From Gordonia sputi NBRC 100414 (lineage in GTDB: Bacteria > Actinomycetota > Actinomycetes > Mycobacteriales > Mycobacteriaceae), in contig NZ_BAFC01000045.1 in assembly GCF_000248055.1 (NCBI RefSeq), forward strand, positions 118,876-182,875: a DNA stretch of 64,000 bases, in the 5' to 3' direction. The notes beneath the pieces were generated by a model. That model was not told where the DNA came from and did no database searches. It saw only the letters and a list, made by a program, of their open reading frames with translations. This document shows, one piece after another, positions 9,745-19,600 of the stretch. Position 1 is the stretch's first letter. Every line of letters starts with the position of its first letter. Made by a program: the position numbers and the translations under genes.

Positions 9745-10650
9745 CTACTCGAAGACCGGGTCGTCGACTTGTGCTGGCGCGCCGCATGTCTGGCGCGCGA
9801 CGGCGACGAAGGCTGCGGCGGCGGGCGACGGTTGCCCGGAGCGCATGATCAGGCCGAAATCTCGTCGCAGCGGCGGGCCCAGGCTGTACGTCGTGGCGTC
9901 CGGAATCTGCTCGGCGACCGACTCCCGCGGCGCAATGGTCGCGCCGACGCCCCGGGTGACCAGCTCGCGGATGGTGGGCGGATGCGCGCAGTCGACCGCG
10001 ACGTTGCGCGCACCGTCGGCGATGACGTCGGCGAGAAGGCTTTCGGTCGCCGGGTCGGAGAGGTCGAGGAGCAGGGGCAGCGCGCGAACGGACTCGCGTG
10101 CGACAACCCCGGCGTCGGCGTCGACGTTCAGAGACGGTGGCGCGGCAAGGACGAGTTCCTGAGTGCCCAGCGGCGCGGATACGAAAGTGGAATGGTCCGC
10201 GCTGGAATCGATCAGTCCTATCTCGGCGCGTCCGCTGCGCAGCGCAGCGAGGATGCCCGCCGGGCCGTCGGCGGCAAGAATTCGTACGATCACCCGATCG
10301 AAGCGCGCACGGAAATCACGCACGATCGTGACGAGGGGTGCGACTGCGAAGGCGGATTCGGTGACGACATCCACTGTCCCGGAACGCAATTCGCGAACTG
10401 CGCCAACCCGCTGACGCGCTCGCTCGACGTCGGCGAGGACTCGCCGCGCGATCACCTCGACGCGTGCGCCCGCCTCGGTGAGTTCGAGTCGACGCCCCGT
10501 GCGGTCGAACAGCGTCACGCCCAGTCGGCGTTCGAGCGTGCGAATCGCCTGCGAGAGCGACGGCTGGGAGATGTAGAGCGCCTGCGCAGCCTTGGTGATA
10601 CCGCCGTGATCGATGACCGCGACGAAATAGGTGGCAAGGTGCAGGTCCAC
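9745..10650 (-). CDS. LysR-family transcriptional regulator (tandem partner)
   Basis: A 301-residue LTTR with the HTH in the first 60 residues (YFVAVIDHGGITKAAQALYI, SQPSLSQAIRTLERRLG) and an effector domain after residue 90. The N-terminus is very similar in layout to its downstream neighbour, but the effector halves differ, so this is an old duplication. It begins 30 bases beyond the crotonase stop. A pair of LTTRs in direct tandem is unusual, because most LTTRs are single and divergent from their target. They may bind different ligands at one promoter or act as a heteromer. Confidence 0.93.
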   Translation of the reverse strand: MDLHLATYFVAVIDHGGITKAAQALYISQPSLSQAIRTLERRLGVTLFDRTGRRLELTEAGARVEVIARRVLADVERARQRVGAVRELRSGTVDVVTESAFAVAPLVTIVRDFRARFDRVIVRILAADGPAGILAALRSGRAEIGLIDSSADHSTFVSAPLGTQELVLAAPPSLNVDADAGVVARESVRALPLLLDLSDPATESLLADVIADGARNVAVDCAHPPTIRELVTRGVGATIAPRESVAEQIPDATTYSLGPPLRRDFGLIMRSGQPSPAAAAFVAVARQTCGAPAQVDDPVFE

Positions 10651-10680
10651 TTCTCGATCGTAGGCGAGGGGGTGCCTCGG

Positions 10681-11422
10681 TCAGTGGCCGGTCCACTTCG
10701 GTGCGCGCTTCTCGGCGAAGGCGCGGGCGCCTTCCTGCGCGTCGTCGGATGCCGCGCTGCTCCGCGAACAACTCGGGGTCGGTGTAGCGGATGGCCATGC
10801 TGACGACCTGCTTGGTGGCGCGCACCGCCAGCGGTCCGTTGGCGGCGATCCGTGCTGCGAGCTCACGCGCGCCGTCGAGCGCTCCACCCGACGGTGTCAG
10901 GATGTTCACCAGACCGAACTCGTGGGCGCGGACGGCGGTGATCGGGTCGCCGGTGAGTGCGATCTCCATGGCGAGTTGGTAGGGAAGGATCTTGGGGAGT
11001 CGCAGCAGACCGCCCGCTGCGGCCGCGAGTCCGCGCTTGACCTCCGGCAGACCGAATTTCGCGTCGTCGGCGGCGACGATCAGGTCGGCCGACAGTGCCA
11101 GTTCGCACCCGCCCGCCAGTGCCCAACCCTCGACCGCCGCGATCAGTGGTTTGCTCGGGGGAGCGGAGGCGATACCACCGAAGCCGCGACCCTCGACGCT
11201 GGGCAGCTCACCACGCGTGAACGCCTTGAGATCCATACCGGCACAGAAGGTTCCACCCGCTCCGGTGAGGATGCCGATGGTGATGTCATCGCGTCGTTCG
11301 AACTCGTCCATCGCCGCGGCGAGCTGTTGTGCGACCTCCTGGTTGACGGCGTTTCGCGCCTCCGGGCGGTCGATGGTGAAAACGGCTACGCCGTCGGCGG
11401 ATTCGGTGCGTACCGGGGTCAT
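10681..11422 (-). pseudogene. Enoyl-CoA hydratase/isomerase (crotonase), interrupted by a C-terminal frameshift
   Basis: The first ~220 codons encode a typical crotonase: GTFCAGMDLKAF, then AAVEGWALAGGCELALSAD and FGLPEVKRGLAAAAGGL, which build the CoA pocket and oxyanion hole. Near 10,750 the frame changes. The first frame would run on as FAEQRGIRRRAGRRPRL, while the expected end, ASDDAQEGARAFAEKRAPKW, lies in another frame and stops at 10681. Crotonases normally have about ten more residues between FAEQ and the SDDA block, so the lesion looks like a short deletion rather than a single base change. The start ATG at 11422 overlaps the MBL gene stop as ATGA. Losing the C-terminal helix would probably impair oligomer packing. 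Confidence 0.8.
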
Positions 11423-12540
11423 CGCAGAGTTCCTCTCGTGGTTGCGGATTCGATCGTCGCGGATTCGATGTGATGGTCGGCGGGGCGGGTGTCGGTGACC
11501 GTCCAGCGCACCGGCTCGTGGCCTGTCGACGAGATGATGCCGCGCGCTTCGAGTACCAGCAGGTGCGCGTTGGTCTCCCGCAATGCCATGCGGGACAAGG
11601 GAATCGACAGATCGGAGAACGGGCGAGACCACGTGACAGCGCGTGTGACGTCCCACGCTGTCGCGCCCGGTTGGTTCCAGATCGCCTCGGCGATCTCGTT
11701 GAGCCGTTCCTCGTGGTGCGAGAGGAGATCGGTCACCCGGTCGGCGAGCCCACGGAATCGGTACTCGTGACTGGGCATGGCCTCGAGGTCGCCGATGTGC
11801 TCGGTTCGCGCGAGCGACGTCAGGTAGTCGGCCAGCGGGCTCGGCGTCTGGAAGGGATTGGTCGAGACATTCGGGCTGATCCGGGGGAGCAGATGATCGC
11901 CGGTGAAGATGACGCCCGCGTCGTCGTCGGCGAAACACAGGTGCCCCGCCGTGTGGCCGGGTGTCCACACCGCACGCAGATTCCACCCGGGAACGTTCAG
12001 CGGAACGTCGTCGTCGAGCTCGACATCCATCGTGCGACCGTCCGGGAGCCGGACGAATTCGAGGAGCCCGGTGTCCGCGACGTCGGTCGGAGCGCCGAGG
12101 ACACGGAGGTCCTCCTGAGCGGCCACGAACTCACGCGCTACTTCTTGTTCGCTGTGAAACCGCAGGTGGCGGGCGTCGGCGACGTGCATCGCGAGCTGTG
12201 GGTCGGTGTGTTCGAGCAGGCGCGGGACGAGTCCGAAGTGGTCGGGGTGCAGGTGGGTGACGAAGACGTGCGAGACGTCGGCGAGGTCGTGTCCGGTGGC
12301 GTGGATTCCGTCGACGAGCATCTTCCAGCCCGTGTCGGTGTTCCAGCCGGTGTCGATGAGCGCGAGCCGGCCGTCTGCCGTCGCCAATGCGTAAACAAGG
12401 ATGTAGCGCAGTGGGTTCTCGGGGATGAGGACCGGGATCGACCAGAGGCCCGGCCGGACTTCTTCGACGGGCGGCATCTCTTTACGCACCCAGGCCTCGC
12501 GCTGGCGATGGCCGGTGACCACGATCGACGTACTCATCAT
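11419..12540 (-). CDS. MBL-fold metallo-hydrolase
   Basis: A 373-residue metallo-beta-lactamase-fold protein. The zinc motif is THLHPDHFGL (HxHxDH); a later histidine is in WTPGHTAGHL and the aspartate in IFTGDHLLPR. After residue ~250 comes a helical, winged-helix-like C-terminal extension of the kind found in glyoxalase II-like and thioesterase-like hydrolases. Two adjacent ATGs (12540 and 12537) precede STSIVVTG. Its stop overlaps the crotonase start by 4 bases, so it heads a leftward operon with crotonase and two LysR genes. A hydrolase of CoA or glutathione thioesters would fit the neighbourhood; this is not proven by sequence. Confidence 0.9.
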   Translation of the reverse strand: MMSTSIVVTGHRQREAWVRKEMPPVEEVRPGLWSIPVLIPENPLRYILVYALATADGRLALIDTGWNTDTGWKMLVDGIHATGHDLADVSHVFVTHLHPDHFGLVPRLLEHTDPQLAMHVADARHLRFHSEQEVAREFVAAQEDLRVLGAPTDVADTGLLEFVRLPDGRTMDVELDDDVPLNVPGWNLRAVWTPGHTAGHLCFADDDAGVIFTGDHLLPRISPNVSTNPFQTPSPLADYLTSLARTEHIGDLEAMPSHEYRFRGLADRVTDLLSHHEERLNEIAEAIWNQPGATAWDVTRAVTWSRPFSDLSIPLSRMALRETNAHLLVLEARGIISSTGHEPVRWTVTDTRPADHHIESATIESATTRGTLR

Positions 12541-12623
12541 CTGATCCGACCACGGCGAGACCGAGCGCCACAAACACCCGTCGACTCACAGCCCGTGAGG
12601 AAACCCCTATGTAGCTGTGCACC

Positions 12624-12701
12624 GAAAAGATCCACCTCATCTGTTGCACGCCACCTTCGGCACTGCCGAAGGTAGATCGACACAGATGAGGTGAACTTTT
12701 C
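12624..12701. repeat. Nested inverted repeat (78-bp cruciform/terminator-like structure)
   Basis: Outer arms at 12624-12644 and 12682-12701 are complementary over about 20 bases with a single interruption near the GAAAAG end. Inside them a second, perfect 10-bp pair (ACCTTCGGCA at 12653-12662 and TGCCGAAGGT at 12664-12673) closes on one base. It starts five bases after the stop of the leftward hydrolase gene, so it could end that transcript. The two-tier architecture is more elaborate than an ordinary terminator and resembles a REP or MITE-like unit. Confidence 0.75.
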
Positions 12702-12706
12702 TGGTC

Positions 12707-13657
12707 CTACTCGCTCACGGAACTCGTCGGCGCAACCATCGCCTGATCCCAGACGGCGAGGAGTTCGTCCATCACGTCCGTCGACATCCCGAACAGGCTC
12801 AGATGGCTCTCGCCGTGCAGGCTGAACAGCTTGGCGTCGGGCAGCAGCGAGACCACGTGCTCGCCGTGCGCGTAGGGGACGATGTGGTCGCGGTCCCCGT
12901 GCCACCAGCGCACCGGGGTGGTGATGTCGGTGACCGAGAAGCCCCAATCGCGGGAGAACACCCGTACGTCGTTGAACGGTGCCTCCATGCGGTGCGACCC
13001 GCCGCTGAGGAGGTCGTCGAGGAACATGGCGCGAAACTCCGGGCGGCTGAGCAACTCGCGGTCGGCGGCGGGGGAGAGCCTGCCGTAGAGCAGGATCGCG
13101 GGCTCGGCGATCGGTCGGACGAAGCGCAGCGCGGTGCTGATCGCCTGGCCGACGGGTGCACCGAGGACCGGCAGAACGGGCGCGGCGTGGCGTGCCAACG
13201 CAACTGCGCCACCGCCGATCGCCTCCGGGCCCACCGTCGGGGCCACGCCGCCGACGATTCCGGCGACGTGGACGCGTGGACCGAACTCGTGCGCGACGGC
13301 CAGCGCGTACGGGCCGCCGCCGGAGACGCCGATGACACCGAAATCGTCGATGCCGAGCGCGTCGAGGACGTCGGTGAGGTCGGCGCAGAAGTCCCGGACG
13401 GAGTCGTAGGGGTGGGCCGTCGACGATCCGACGCCGGGCCGGTCGATGCCGATGAGTCGGACTCCGCGCGCGGCGGCGTACTCGCGGGCTTCGAGCGGAA
13501 TCTGTCGTCGAGCACCGGGCGTGCCGTGGAACCACAGGATCGGGCGTCCGGACGCCGAACCGAACTCGGCGAATCCCATCCGGCGCTTCTTCTTGTCGTG
13601 TGCCTGTGTTCCGACAGCTACGGAGCCCTCGATCTTCGGGCGATCGACGTCGATCAT
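12707..13657 (-). CDS. Alpha/beta-fold hydrolase
   Basis: A 316-residue hydrolase. The oxyanion region reads WFHGTPGARRQIP, the nucleophile elbow GVSGGGPYA supplies the serine, the acid is probably the Asp in WWHGDRDHIVPY, and the histidine is in LHGESHLSLF. HGTPG rather than HGxP/HGxG and the overall layout match soluble esterase/epoxide-hydrolase-like proteins common in actinobacteria. No signal peptide or membrane segment is seen, so it is cytoplasmic. It is transcribed leftwards, ends at a strong inverted repeat, and is divergent from an MFS exporter gene 53 bp away. The substrate is unknown. Confidence 0.92.
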   Translation of the reverse strand: MIDVDRPKIEGSVAVGTQAHDKKKRRMGFAEFGSASGRPILWFHGTPGARRQIPLEAREYAAARGVRLIGIDRPGVGSSTAHPYDSVRDFCADLTDVLDALGIDDFGVIGVSGGGPYALAVAHEFGPRVHVAGIVGGVAPTVGPEAIGGGAVALARHAAPVLPVLGAPVGQAISTALRFVRPIAEPAILLYGRLSPAADRELLSRPEFRAMFLDDLLSGGSHRMEAPFNDVRVFSRDWGFSVTDITTPVRWWHGDRDHIVPYAHGEHVVSLLPDAKLFSLHGESHLSLFGMSTDVMDELLAVWDQAMVAPTSSVSE

Positions 13658-13710
13658 GTGACAAGGGTCTCACGCTGTCGTTCGACGCGGAATGCGGGCA
13701 TGGTTGACGC

Positions 13711-15286
13711 ATGGCCTCCGCCTGGCAGCCCCTGAAGAGCTCGGTCTTCCGCAACCTGTTCATCGCGCAACTCGTGTCGAATGTCGGGTTGTGGATGCAG
13801 TCGGTCGGCGCGCAGTGGTTTCTGGTCGACCAGCACGCCGGACCCGCCGTGATCTCACTGGTCCAGACGGCAAGCCTCGCGCCCACTCTGCTGTTCTCGC
13901 TGCTGGCGGGCGTGCTCGCCGACAGTCTCGACCGCAAATGGTTGCTCGTGGGTGATGTCGGTCTACTCCACGGCGATCGGCGTGCTGATGGCGGTGTTGG
14001 CGTTCACCGGACACCTCAATCCCGCCACGCTGTTGATCCTGACCTTCCTGCTCGGCGCGGGCGCGGCGCTCTCGTCGCCTGCGTTCCAGGCCATCCAGCC
14101 CGAACTCGTCCCCCGCGACGAGATACCCGACGCCGCGTCACTCGGCAGTGTCTCGGTCAACGCCGCGCGTGCCATCGGACCGGCACTGGCCGGTGTGATC
14201 TTCTCGCTCGGCGGGCCAGGCCTCGTCTTTCTCCTCAATGCCATCTCGTACCTGGCTGTCGTGATCGCGTTGCTGGCGTGGAAGGGGTCCGGGCAGAGCT
14301 CGACGGTCGTGCCCGAGCGTCTCTCGGACTCATTCTGGGCAGGCTTGCGGTACGTCGCGGCAGCCCCGATCGTGCGTCGAATCCTGCTCCGCTCGGCGTT
14401 GTTCGCGATCCCGGCGTCGGCGTTGTGGGCGCTGTTGCCGCTGGTCGTCGCGCATTCGTTTCACCTCGGATCCTCGGGTTACGGTCTCGTTCTCGGGGTG
14501 CTCGGCGTCGGGGCGTTGATCGGGGTGGCGCTGATGCCCTGGATGCGCCAGCACCTGTCGTCTGCGGTGATTCTCGCGTCGTCGGCAGTCGTGTTCGCGG
14601 TGGCCACGATCGCCGCAGCATTTCTGCCTCTCTGGCCGTGTCTCGTGTTGTTCTTGTTCGCGGGAGTCGCGTGGATCGCGACGCTGACTACGCTCAATGC
14701 CGGTGCGCAGTTGACGCTCCCGCAATGGGTGCGTGCACGCGGGATGGCTGCGTATCTGCTGGTCTTCATGGGTTCCCAGGGCATCGGCGCGCTGCTGTGG
14801 GGAGCTGTCGGGTCTGCGTTGGGCACCAAGTGGGCGCTGGTGATCGCCGGAGTCTGTCTATTGCTGACCGCGGCGAGTGTGTGGCTGCTGCCGCCGTCGC
14901 CGGTCACGGGCACGCTCAGCCGTGAGCTCTCGATGGCCTGGCCCGTCCCGACGCTGGTGTTCGAGCCCGAACCCGACGACGGGCCCGTCGAGGTCAGTGC
15001 CATCTACGACGTTCCTGCCGATCGCCGCGACGACTTCCTCGCCGCCATGCCTGCCGTCGGCCGGTCACGTCGACGCACCGGCGCACGGAACTGGCATCTC
15101 TACCGCAGCGCCGACCGGGACGGCCGCTACGTCGAGCAGTTCGTCGTGCCGTCGTGGTCGGAATACCGGCGTCAGCATCGCGATCGCTGGACCGAGTACG
15201 ACCACGACAACGTCGCCCGCGTGCTCGCCATGACCACAACGGGCATACCCGACGAACGGCACCTGTTCAGCACGAACATCCGATGA
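13711..15286 (+). pseudogene. MFS exporter with C-terminal dimeric alpha/beta-barrel domain, frameshifted
   Basis: The N-terminal part from ATG 13711 gives QPLKSSVFRNLFIAQLVSN and two membrane helices up to DRKWLLVG. The rest (MSVYSTAIGVLMAVLAFTG onwards, about ten more helices) continues one frame away from about 13952. Removing one G from the GTGGGTG at 13948-13954 would restore a single protein of about 524 residues. The family is the MFS_3 type (PF05977-like). The last ~100 residues after residue 420 form a soluble ABM-like domain (VSAIYDVPADRRDDFLAAM), typical of that family. Either the gene is broken or the G run is a sequencing error. Confidence 0.85.
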
Positions 15287-15334
15287 CGCGCCGAACACAG
15301 CGAACCCGCAGCGTGTGCGCGTACCGTTGACCGG

Positions 15335-16264
15335 GTGAGTGCAGACGTTTCCCCGACAACCGAGGCTTCGACGCCGTCGTCGATTCAGCGGATCGTGCGC
15401 GGCGTTCGCCACGTCGCGACGCCCTATCCGGTACGCGACCTTCCGTCCGGCCGGCATGTCGAATTGCCCGGCCGTGGAACGACTTACGTGACCGACTCCG
15501 GACCGAAGGACGCCCCGGCGGTGTTCCTGCTGCACTCGGTGCTCACCACCGGACTGCTCTGTTGGTACCCGTCGATTCCGCAACTGAACGGTCGGTACCG
15601 GGTCATCACACTCGACCAGCGATGGCACGGGCGAGGTATCCAGGCCGAGGGTTTCGATCTGCGCGACTGCGCCGACGACGTCGTCGCGCTCGCCGACGTT
15701 CTGGGTATCGACCGGTTCACCGCTGCCGGGTTCTCGATGGGCGGCGGAATCGCACAGCTCGTCTGGCGTCGACACCCGGGCAGGGTGTCAGGGCTCGTGC
15801 TGTGCTCGACGGGACCGTTCTTCAGCGAACGCGATCCGAACAGGCGTGGCCGCGACGCCCGCATCGGACGAATCCTGCGCCCGATCTACGAGTCGCTTCC
15901 CCGTCCGTCCGACGACAGCCTCGACCGCCCGGCGAAACACACGAGCATCTGGGCCACCAAGCAGTTCCTCTCGACGCCGCTCTCGCACGCGGGCGATTTC
16001 GGCGAGGGCCTGGGTAACTTCGACTCCACCTCGTGGCTGCGCGACATCGACGTGCCCACCTCCGTGGTGGTCTCGACCAGGGACCACACCGTCGAACCCG
16101 AGCGTCAGCAACTTCTCGTCGACGGCATCCCCGGCGCGCGCCGATTCGACGTCGACGGCGGCCACGCGTGCTGCGTGATCGGCGTCGAGAACTTCCTGCC
16201 GCCCTTCGTCGCGGCAGTCGACGCCGTCGCGCTCGAATCCCCGGTTCTCGTGAGTGGGAACTGA
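15335..16264 (+). CDS. Alpha/beta-fold hydrolase
   Basis: A 309-residue hydrolase of the 3-oxoadipate enol-lactonase/haloperoxidase type. The serine elbow is AAGFSMGGGIAQL, the acid lies in VVSTRDHTVEP, and the histidine is in VDGGHACCVIGVENF. The start is GTG at 15335, 48 bases after the MFS gene stop, so the two may share a transcript. The first ~45 residues (S/T-rich, then RIVRGVRHVATPYPVRDL) form an extension ahead of the core fold. The two cysteines after the catalytic histidine are unusual for the site. No export signal is seen, and the substrate is unknown. Confidence 0.9.
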   Translation: MSADVSPTTEASTPSSIQRIVRGVRHVATPYPVRDLPSGRHVELPGRGTTYVTDSGPKDAPAVFLLHSVLTTGLLCWYPSIPQLNGRYRVITLDQRWHGRGIQAEGFDLRDCADDVVALADVLGIDRFTAAGFSMGGGIAQLVWRRHPGRVSGLVLCSTGPFFSERDPNRRGRDARIGRILRPIYESLPRPSDDSLDRPAKHTSIWATKQFLSTPLSHAGDFGEGLGNFDSTSWLRDIDVPTSVVVSTRDHTVEPERQQLLVDGIPGARRFDVDGGHACCVIGVENFLPPFVAAVDAVALESPVLVSGN

Positions 16265-16359
16265 CGCCAAAACACCATCGCGTGTGGCGTCACCGACGTA
16301 GCGTTGTCTTCCGCGCCCCGGAAAAGTACCTGGGCGCGGAAGCCCAAGTAGGAGTGCAT

Positions 16360-16680
16360 ATGTCGCCCGTGATCGTCGTCGCAACGCTGTCGCCCAAGCC
16401 CGGACAGGAGGCCGCGGCCCGCGAGGCCGTGATCGCGGCGGTCCCCAAGGTGCAGACCGAGCCGGGTTGCCAGCTGTACGCGCTGCACGAGGCCACCGGT
16501 GATGGCACGGATCTGGTGATGATCGAGAAGTGGGAGTCGTTCGACGCCTTGGCCACGCACGGCAAGGGAGCAGCCCTCGCCGAACTCGGTGCAGCGCTGA
16601 ACGACCTGCTCGCCGCACCGCTCGACATCAAGACGTTCGACGCGGTGCCCGCAGGTGATCCCGACAAGGGCGCAATCTGA
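16360..16680 (+). CDS. Antibiotic biosynthesis monooxygenase (ABM) domain protein
   Basis: A small 106-residue dimeric alpha/beta-barrel protein: SPVIVVATLSPKPGQEAAA at the start, EPGCQLYALHEATGDGTD in the middle, and MIEKWESFDALATHGKGAA, the characteristic ABM core. Members act as quinol or heme oxygenases without cofactors or have unknown roles. ATG at 16360 has TAGGAG eight bases upstream. The ~95 bases between the hydrolase stop and this start hold no other gene. It ends 15 bases before the formate dehydrogenase gene and so could be read with it, though a functional link is not obvious. Confidence 0.88.
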   Translation: MSPVIVVATLSPKPGQEAAAREAVIAAVPKVQTEPGCQLYALHEATGDGTDLVMIEKWESFDALATHGKGAALAELGAALNDLLAAPLDIKTFDAVPAGDPDKGAI

Positions 16681-16695
16681 CGTAGGGTCTATGGC

Positions 16696-19600
16696 GTGCC
16701 CTCCTTCAGCCCATTGGAGTGGCCGGTCTTCCGGCAGTTGCGCACCGGCGACAGGTTCGGCCGCGGTCCGGCCGTGCAGTCGGCGCGCACCCGCGCAACC
16801 GAACCGAGGACCGCCACCGCCGACCGTGTGGTGCAGAGCGTCTGCCCGTTCTGCGCTGTCGGCTGCGGGCAGAAGGTCTACGTCAAAGACGAGCGCGTCA
16901 TCCAGATCGAGGGCGACCCCGACTCGCCGATCTCACGCGGACGCCTCTGCCCGAAGGGCGCGTCGAGCGAGCAGCTGGTCAACAATCCGATGCGGCAGCG
17001 CACCATTCGCTACCGCGCGCCGTACGCGACCGAGTGGACCGATCTCGACCTGGACACCGCGATCGACATGATCGCCGACCGCTTCGTCGAGTCGCGTCGT
17101 CGAACCTGGCAGGACACCGACGAGCAGGGGCGGGTACTCCGACGCACCATGGGCATCGCCTCGCTCGGCGGTGCGACCCTGGACAACGAAGAGAACTACC
17201 TGATCAAGAAGCTCTTCACCGCGGCGGGCGCGATCCAGATCGAGAACCAGGCGCGCATATGACACTCCGCAACCGTTCCCAGTTTGGGAGCTTCATTTGG
17301 ACGCGGCGGCGCAACGCAATCACTGCAGGACATGGCGAACTCCGACTGCATCGTGCTCATCGGCGGCAATATGGCCGAGGCGCACCCCGTCGGTTTCCAG
17401 TGGGTGGTTGAAGCGCGCTCGCGCGGTGCACGGGTCATCCATGTCGACCCGCGGTTCACCAGGACGTCGGCCAACGCCGACAAGCACATCTCGATCCGCG
17501 TCGGCTCCGACGTCGTGCTGCTCGGTGGGCTGATCAACTACATGCTCACCCACGAGCGGTACTTCCGTGAGTACGTCGTCGCGTACACCAACGCCGCGAC
17601 GATCGTGAACGACGAGTACCGCGACACCGAGGACCTCGGCGGACTGTTCTCCGGTTTCGACCCCGAGACCGGACAGTACGACCCGTCGACGTGGGCCTAC
17701 GCCGATGCCGAGGACGGCGGTACCGAATCGTCCGGCATCGAATCGCCCGGGGGCGACGAGCACGGCGAGACCGCGGCGGCGCGTGCGGCGGGCGACCAGC
17801 ACGGCTCGGGCGGTCCGCCCCTCGAGCACGCGAACGTGCTCCGCGACGACTCGCTGACCGACGAGCGCACGGTGTTCCAGATCCTCAAACGCCACTTCTC
17901 CCGCTACACGCCGGAGATGGTCCGCGACATGTGCGGCATCTCGGTCGACGAGTTCACCTACCTCGCCGAGTCGATCGCCGACAACTCCGGTCGAGACCGC
18001 ACAACGTGTTTCGGCTACGCGACCGGTTGGACGCAGCACACCCTCGGCGCCCAGTTCATCCGTACCGCGGCGATCCTGCAGCTGTTGCTCGGCAACGTCG
18101 GTCGCCCCGGCAGCGGCATCATGGCGCTGCGCGGACACGCCAGCATCCAGGGTTCCACCGACATCCCGACCCTGTTCAACCTGCTTCCCGGCTACCTACC
18201 GATGCCGTCGGTGGGCAAGCACGACACTCTCGACGACTACCTCGCGGGCGTCGGATCGCCACAGCAGAAGGGGTATTGGGCCTACGCCGACACCTACATG
18301 GTGAGCCTGCTCAAAGCGTGGTTCGGCGACACCGCCACCGCCGACAACGACTGGTGCTACGACTATCTGCCCAGGTTGAACGGTCCCGCCGGCACGTACC
18401 AGACCACCGTGTCGATGCTCGACGACGAGGTCGAGGGCTACTTCGTGCTCGGCCAGAACCCTGCCGTCGGATCGGCGAACGGCAGACAGCAGCGCCTGGC
18501 CATGAGCCATCTCAAGTGGCTGGTGGTGCGCGACCTCAACATGATCGAGTCGGCGACCTGGTGGAAGGAGGGACCCGAAATCACCTCCGGTGAGCTGCGC
18601 ACAGAGGATATCGGCACCGAGGTCTTCTTCATGCCCGCCGCAACGCATGTCGAGAAGGCAGGCTCGTTCACCCAGACCCAACGCATGGTGCAGTGGCGGC
18701 ATCAGGCGGTCGCGCCGCCGGGACAGGCGCAGAGCGAACTCGACTTCTTCTACGAACTCGGACAACGCATCCGCACGCGGCTGGCCGACTCCGACGACCC
18801 GCGCGACCGGCCACTCCTCGACATGACGTGGGACTACCCGCTCGACGAGCATGGCAACCCCGAGCCGGAGTCGGTGCTCTCGGAGATCAACGGCTACTTC
18901 ACATCTGGCGATCACGCGGGCGAGAACCTCACCAGTTACACGCAGATGAAGGCCGATGGTTCGACGGCGGGTGGCTGCTGGATCTACACCGGCGTCTACG
19001 CGCACGCGACCAACATGGCGGCGCGACGCGTTCCACACGGCGGCGACTCGGTGAGCCAGCACGAGTGGGGCTGGGTGTGGCCGGCGGATCGTCGAATTCT
19101 CTACAACCGTGCCTCCGCCGATCCCGAGGGCAATCCGTGGAGCGAGCGCAAGCGCTACATCTGGTGGGATGCGCAGGCGCGCAAGTGGGTTGGCGACGAC
19201 GTGCCCGACTTCCCGGTCGACAAGGCGCCCGATGCCCGCCCCGATCCCGATCGCGGAGGAGCCGAGGGACTCGCGGGCGACGACCCGTTCATCATGCAAT
19301 CCGACGGCAAGGGTTGGCTTTTCGCGCCCAAGGGGCTTGTCGACGGTCCGCTGCCCGCGCACTACGAGCCGCAGGAGTCGCCGGTCGCCAACGCGCTGTA
19401 CCCGCAGCAGCAGGCACCGGCACGAATCATCTTCGCGCGCAACGACAATCTCGACGCCCCGAGCGCGGGCGACGCAGGCGTCGACGTCTATCCGTATGTG
19501 TTCACCACCTATCGCCTCACCGAGCACCACACCGCGGGCGGGATGAGTCGCTGGTCGCCGTATCTCGCCGAGCTGCAACCGGAAATGTTCTGCGAGGTCT

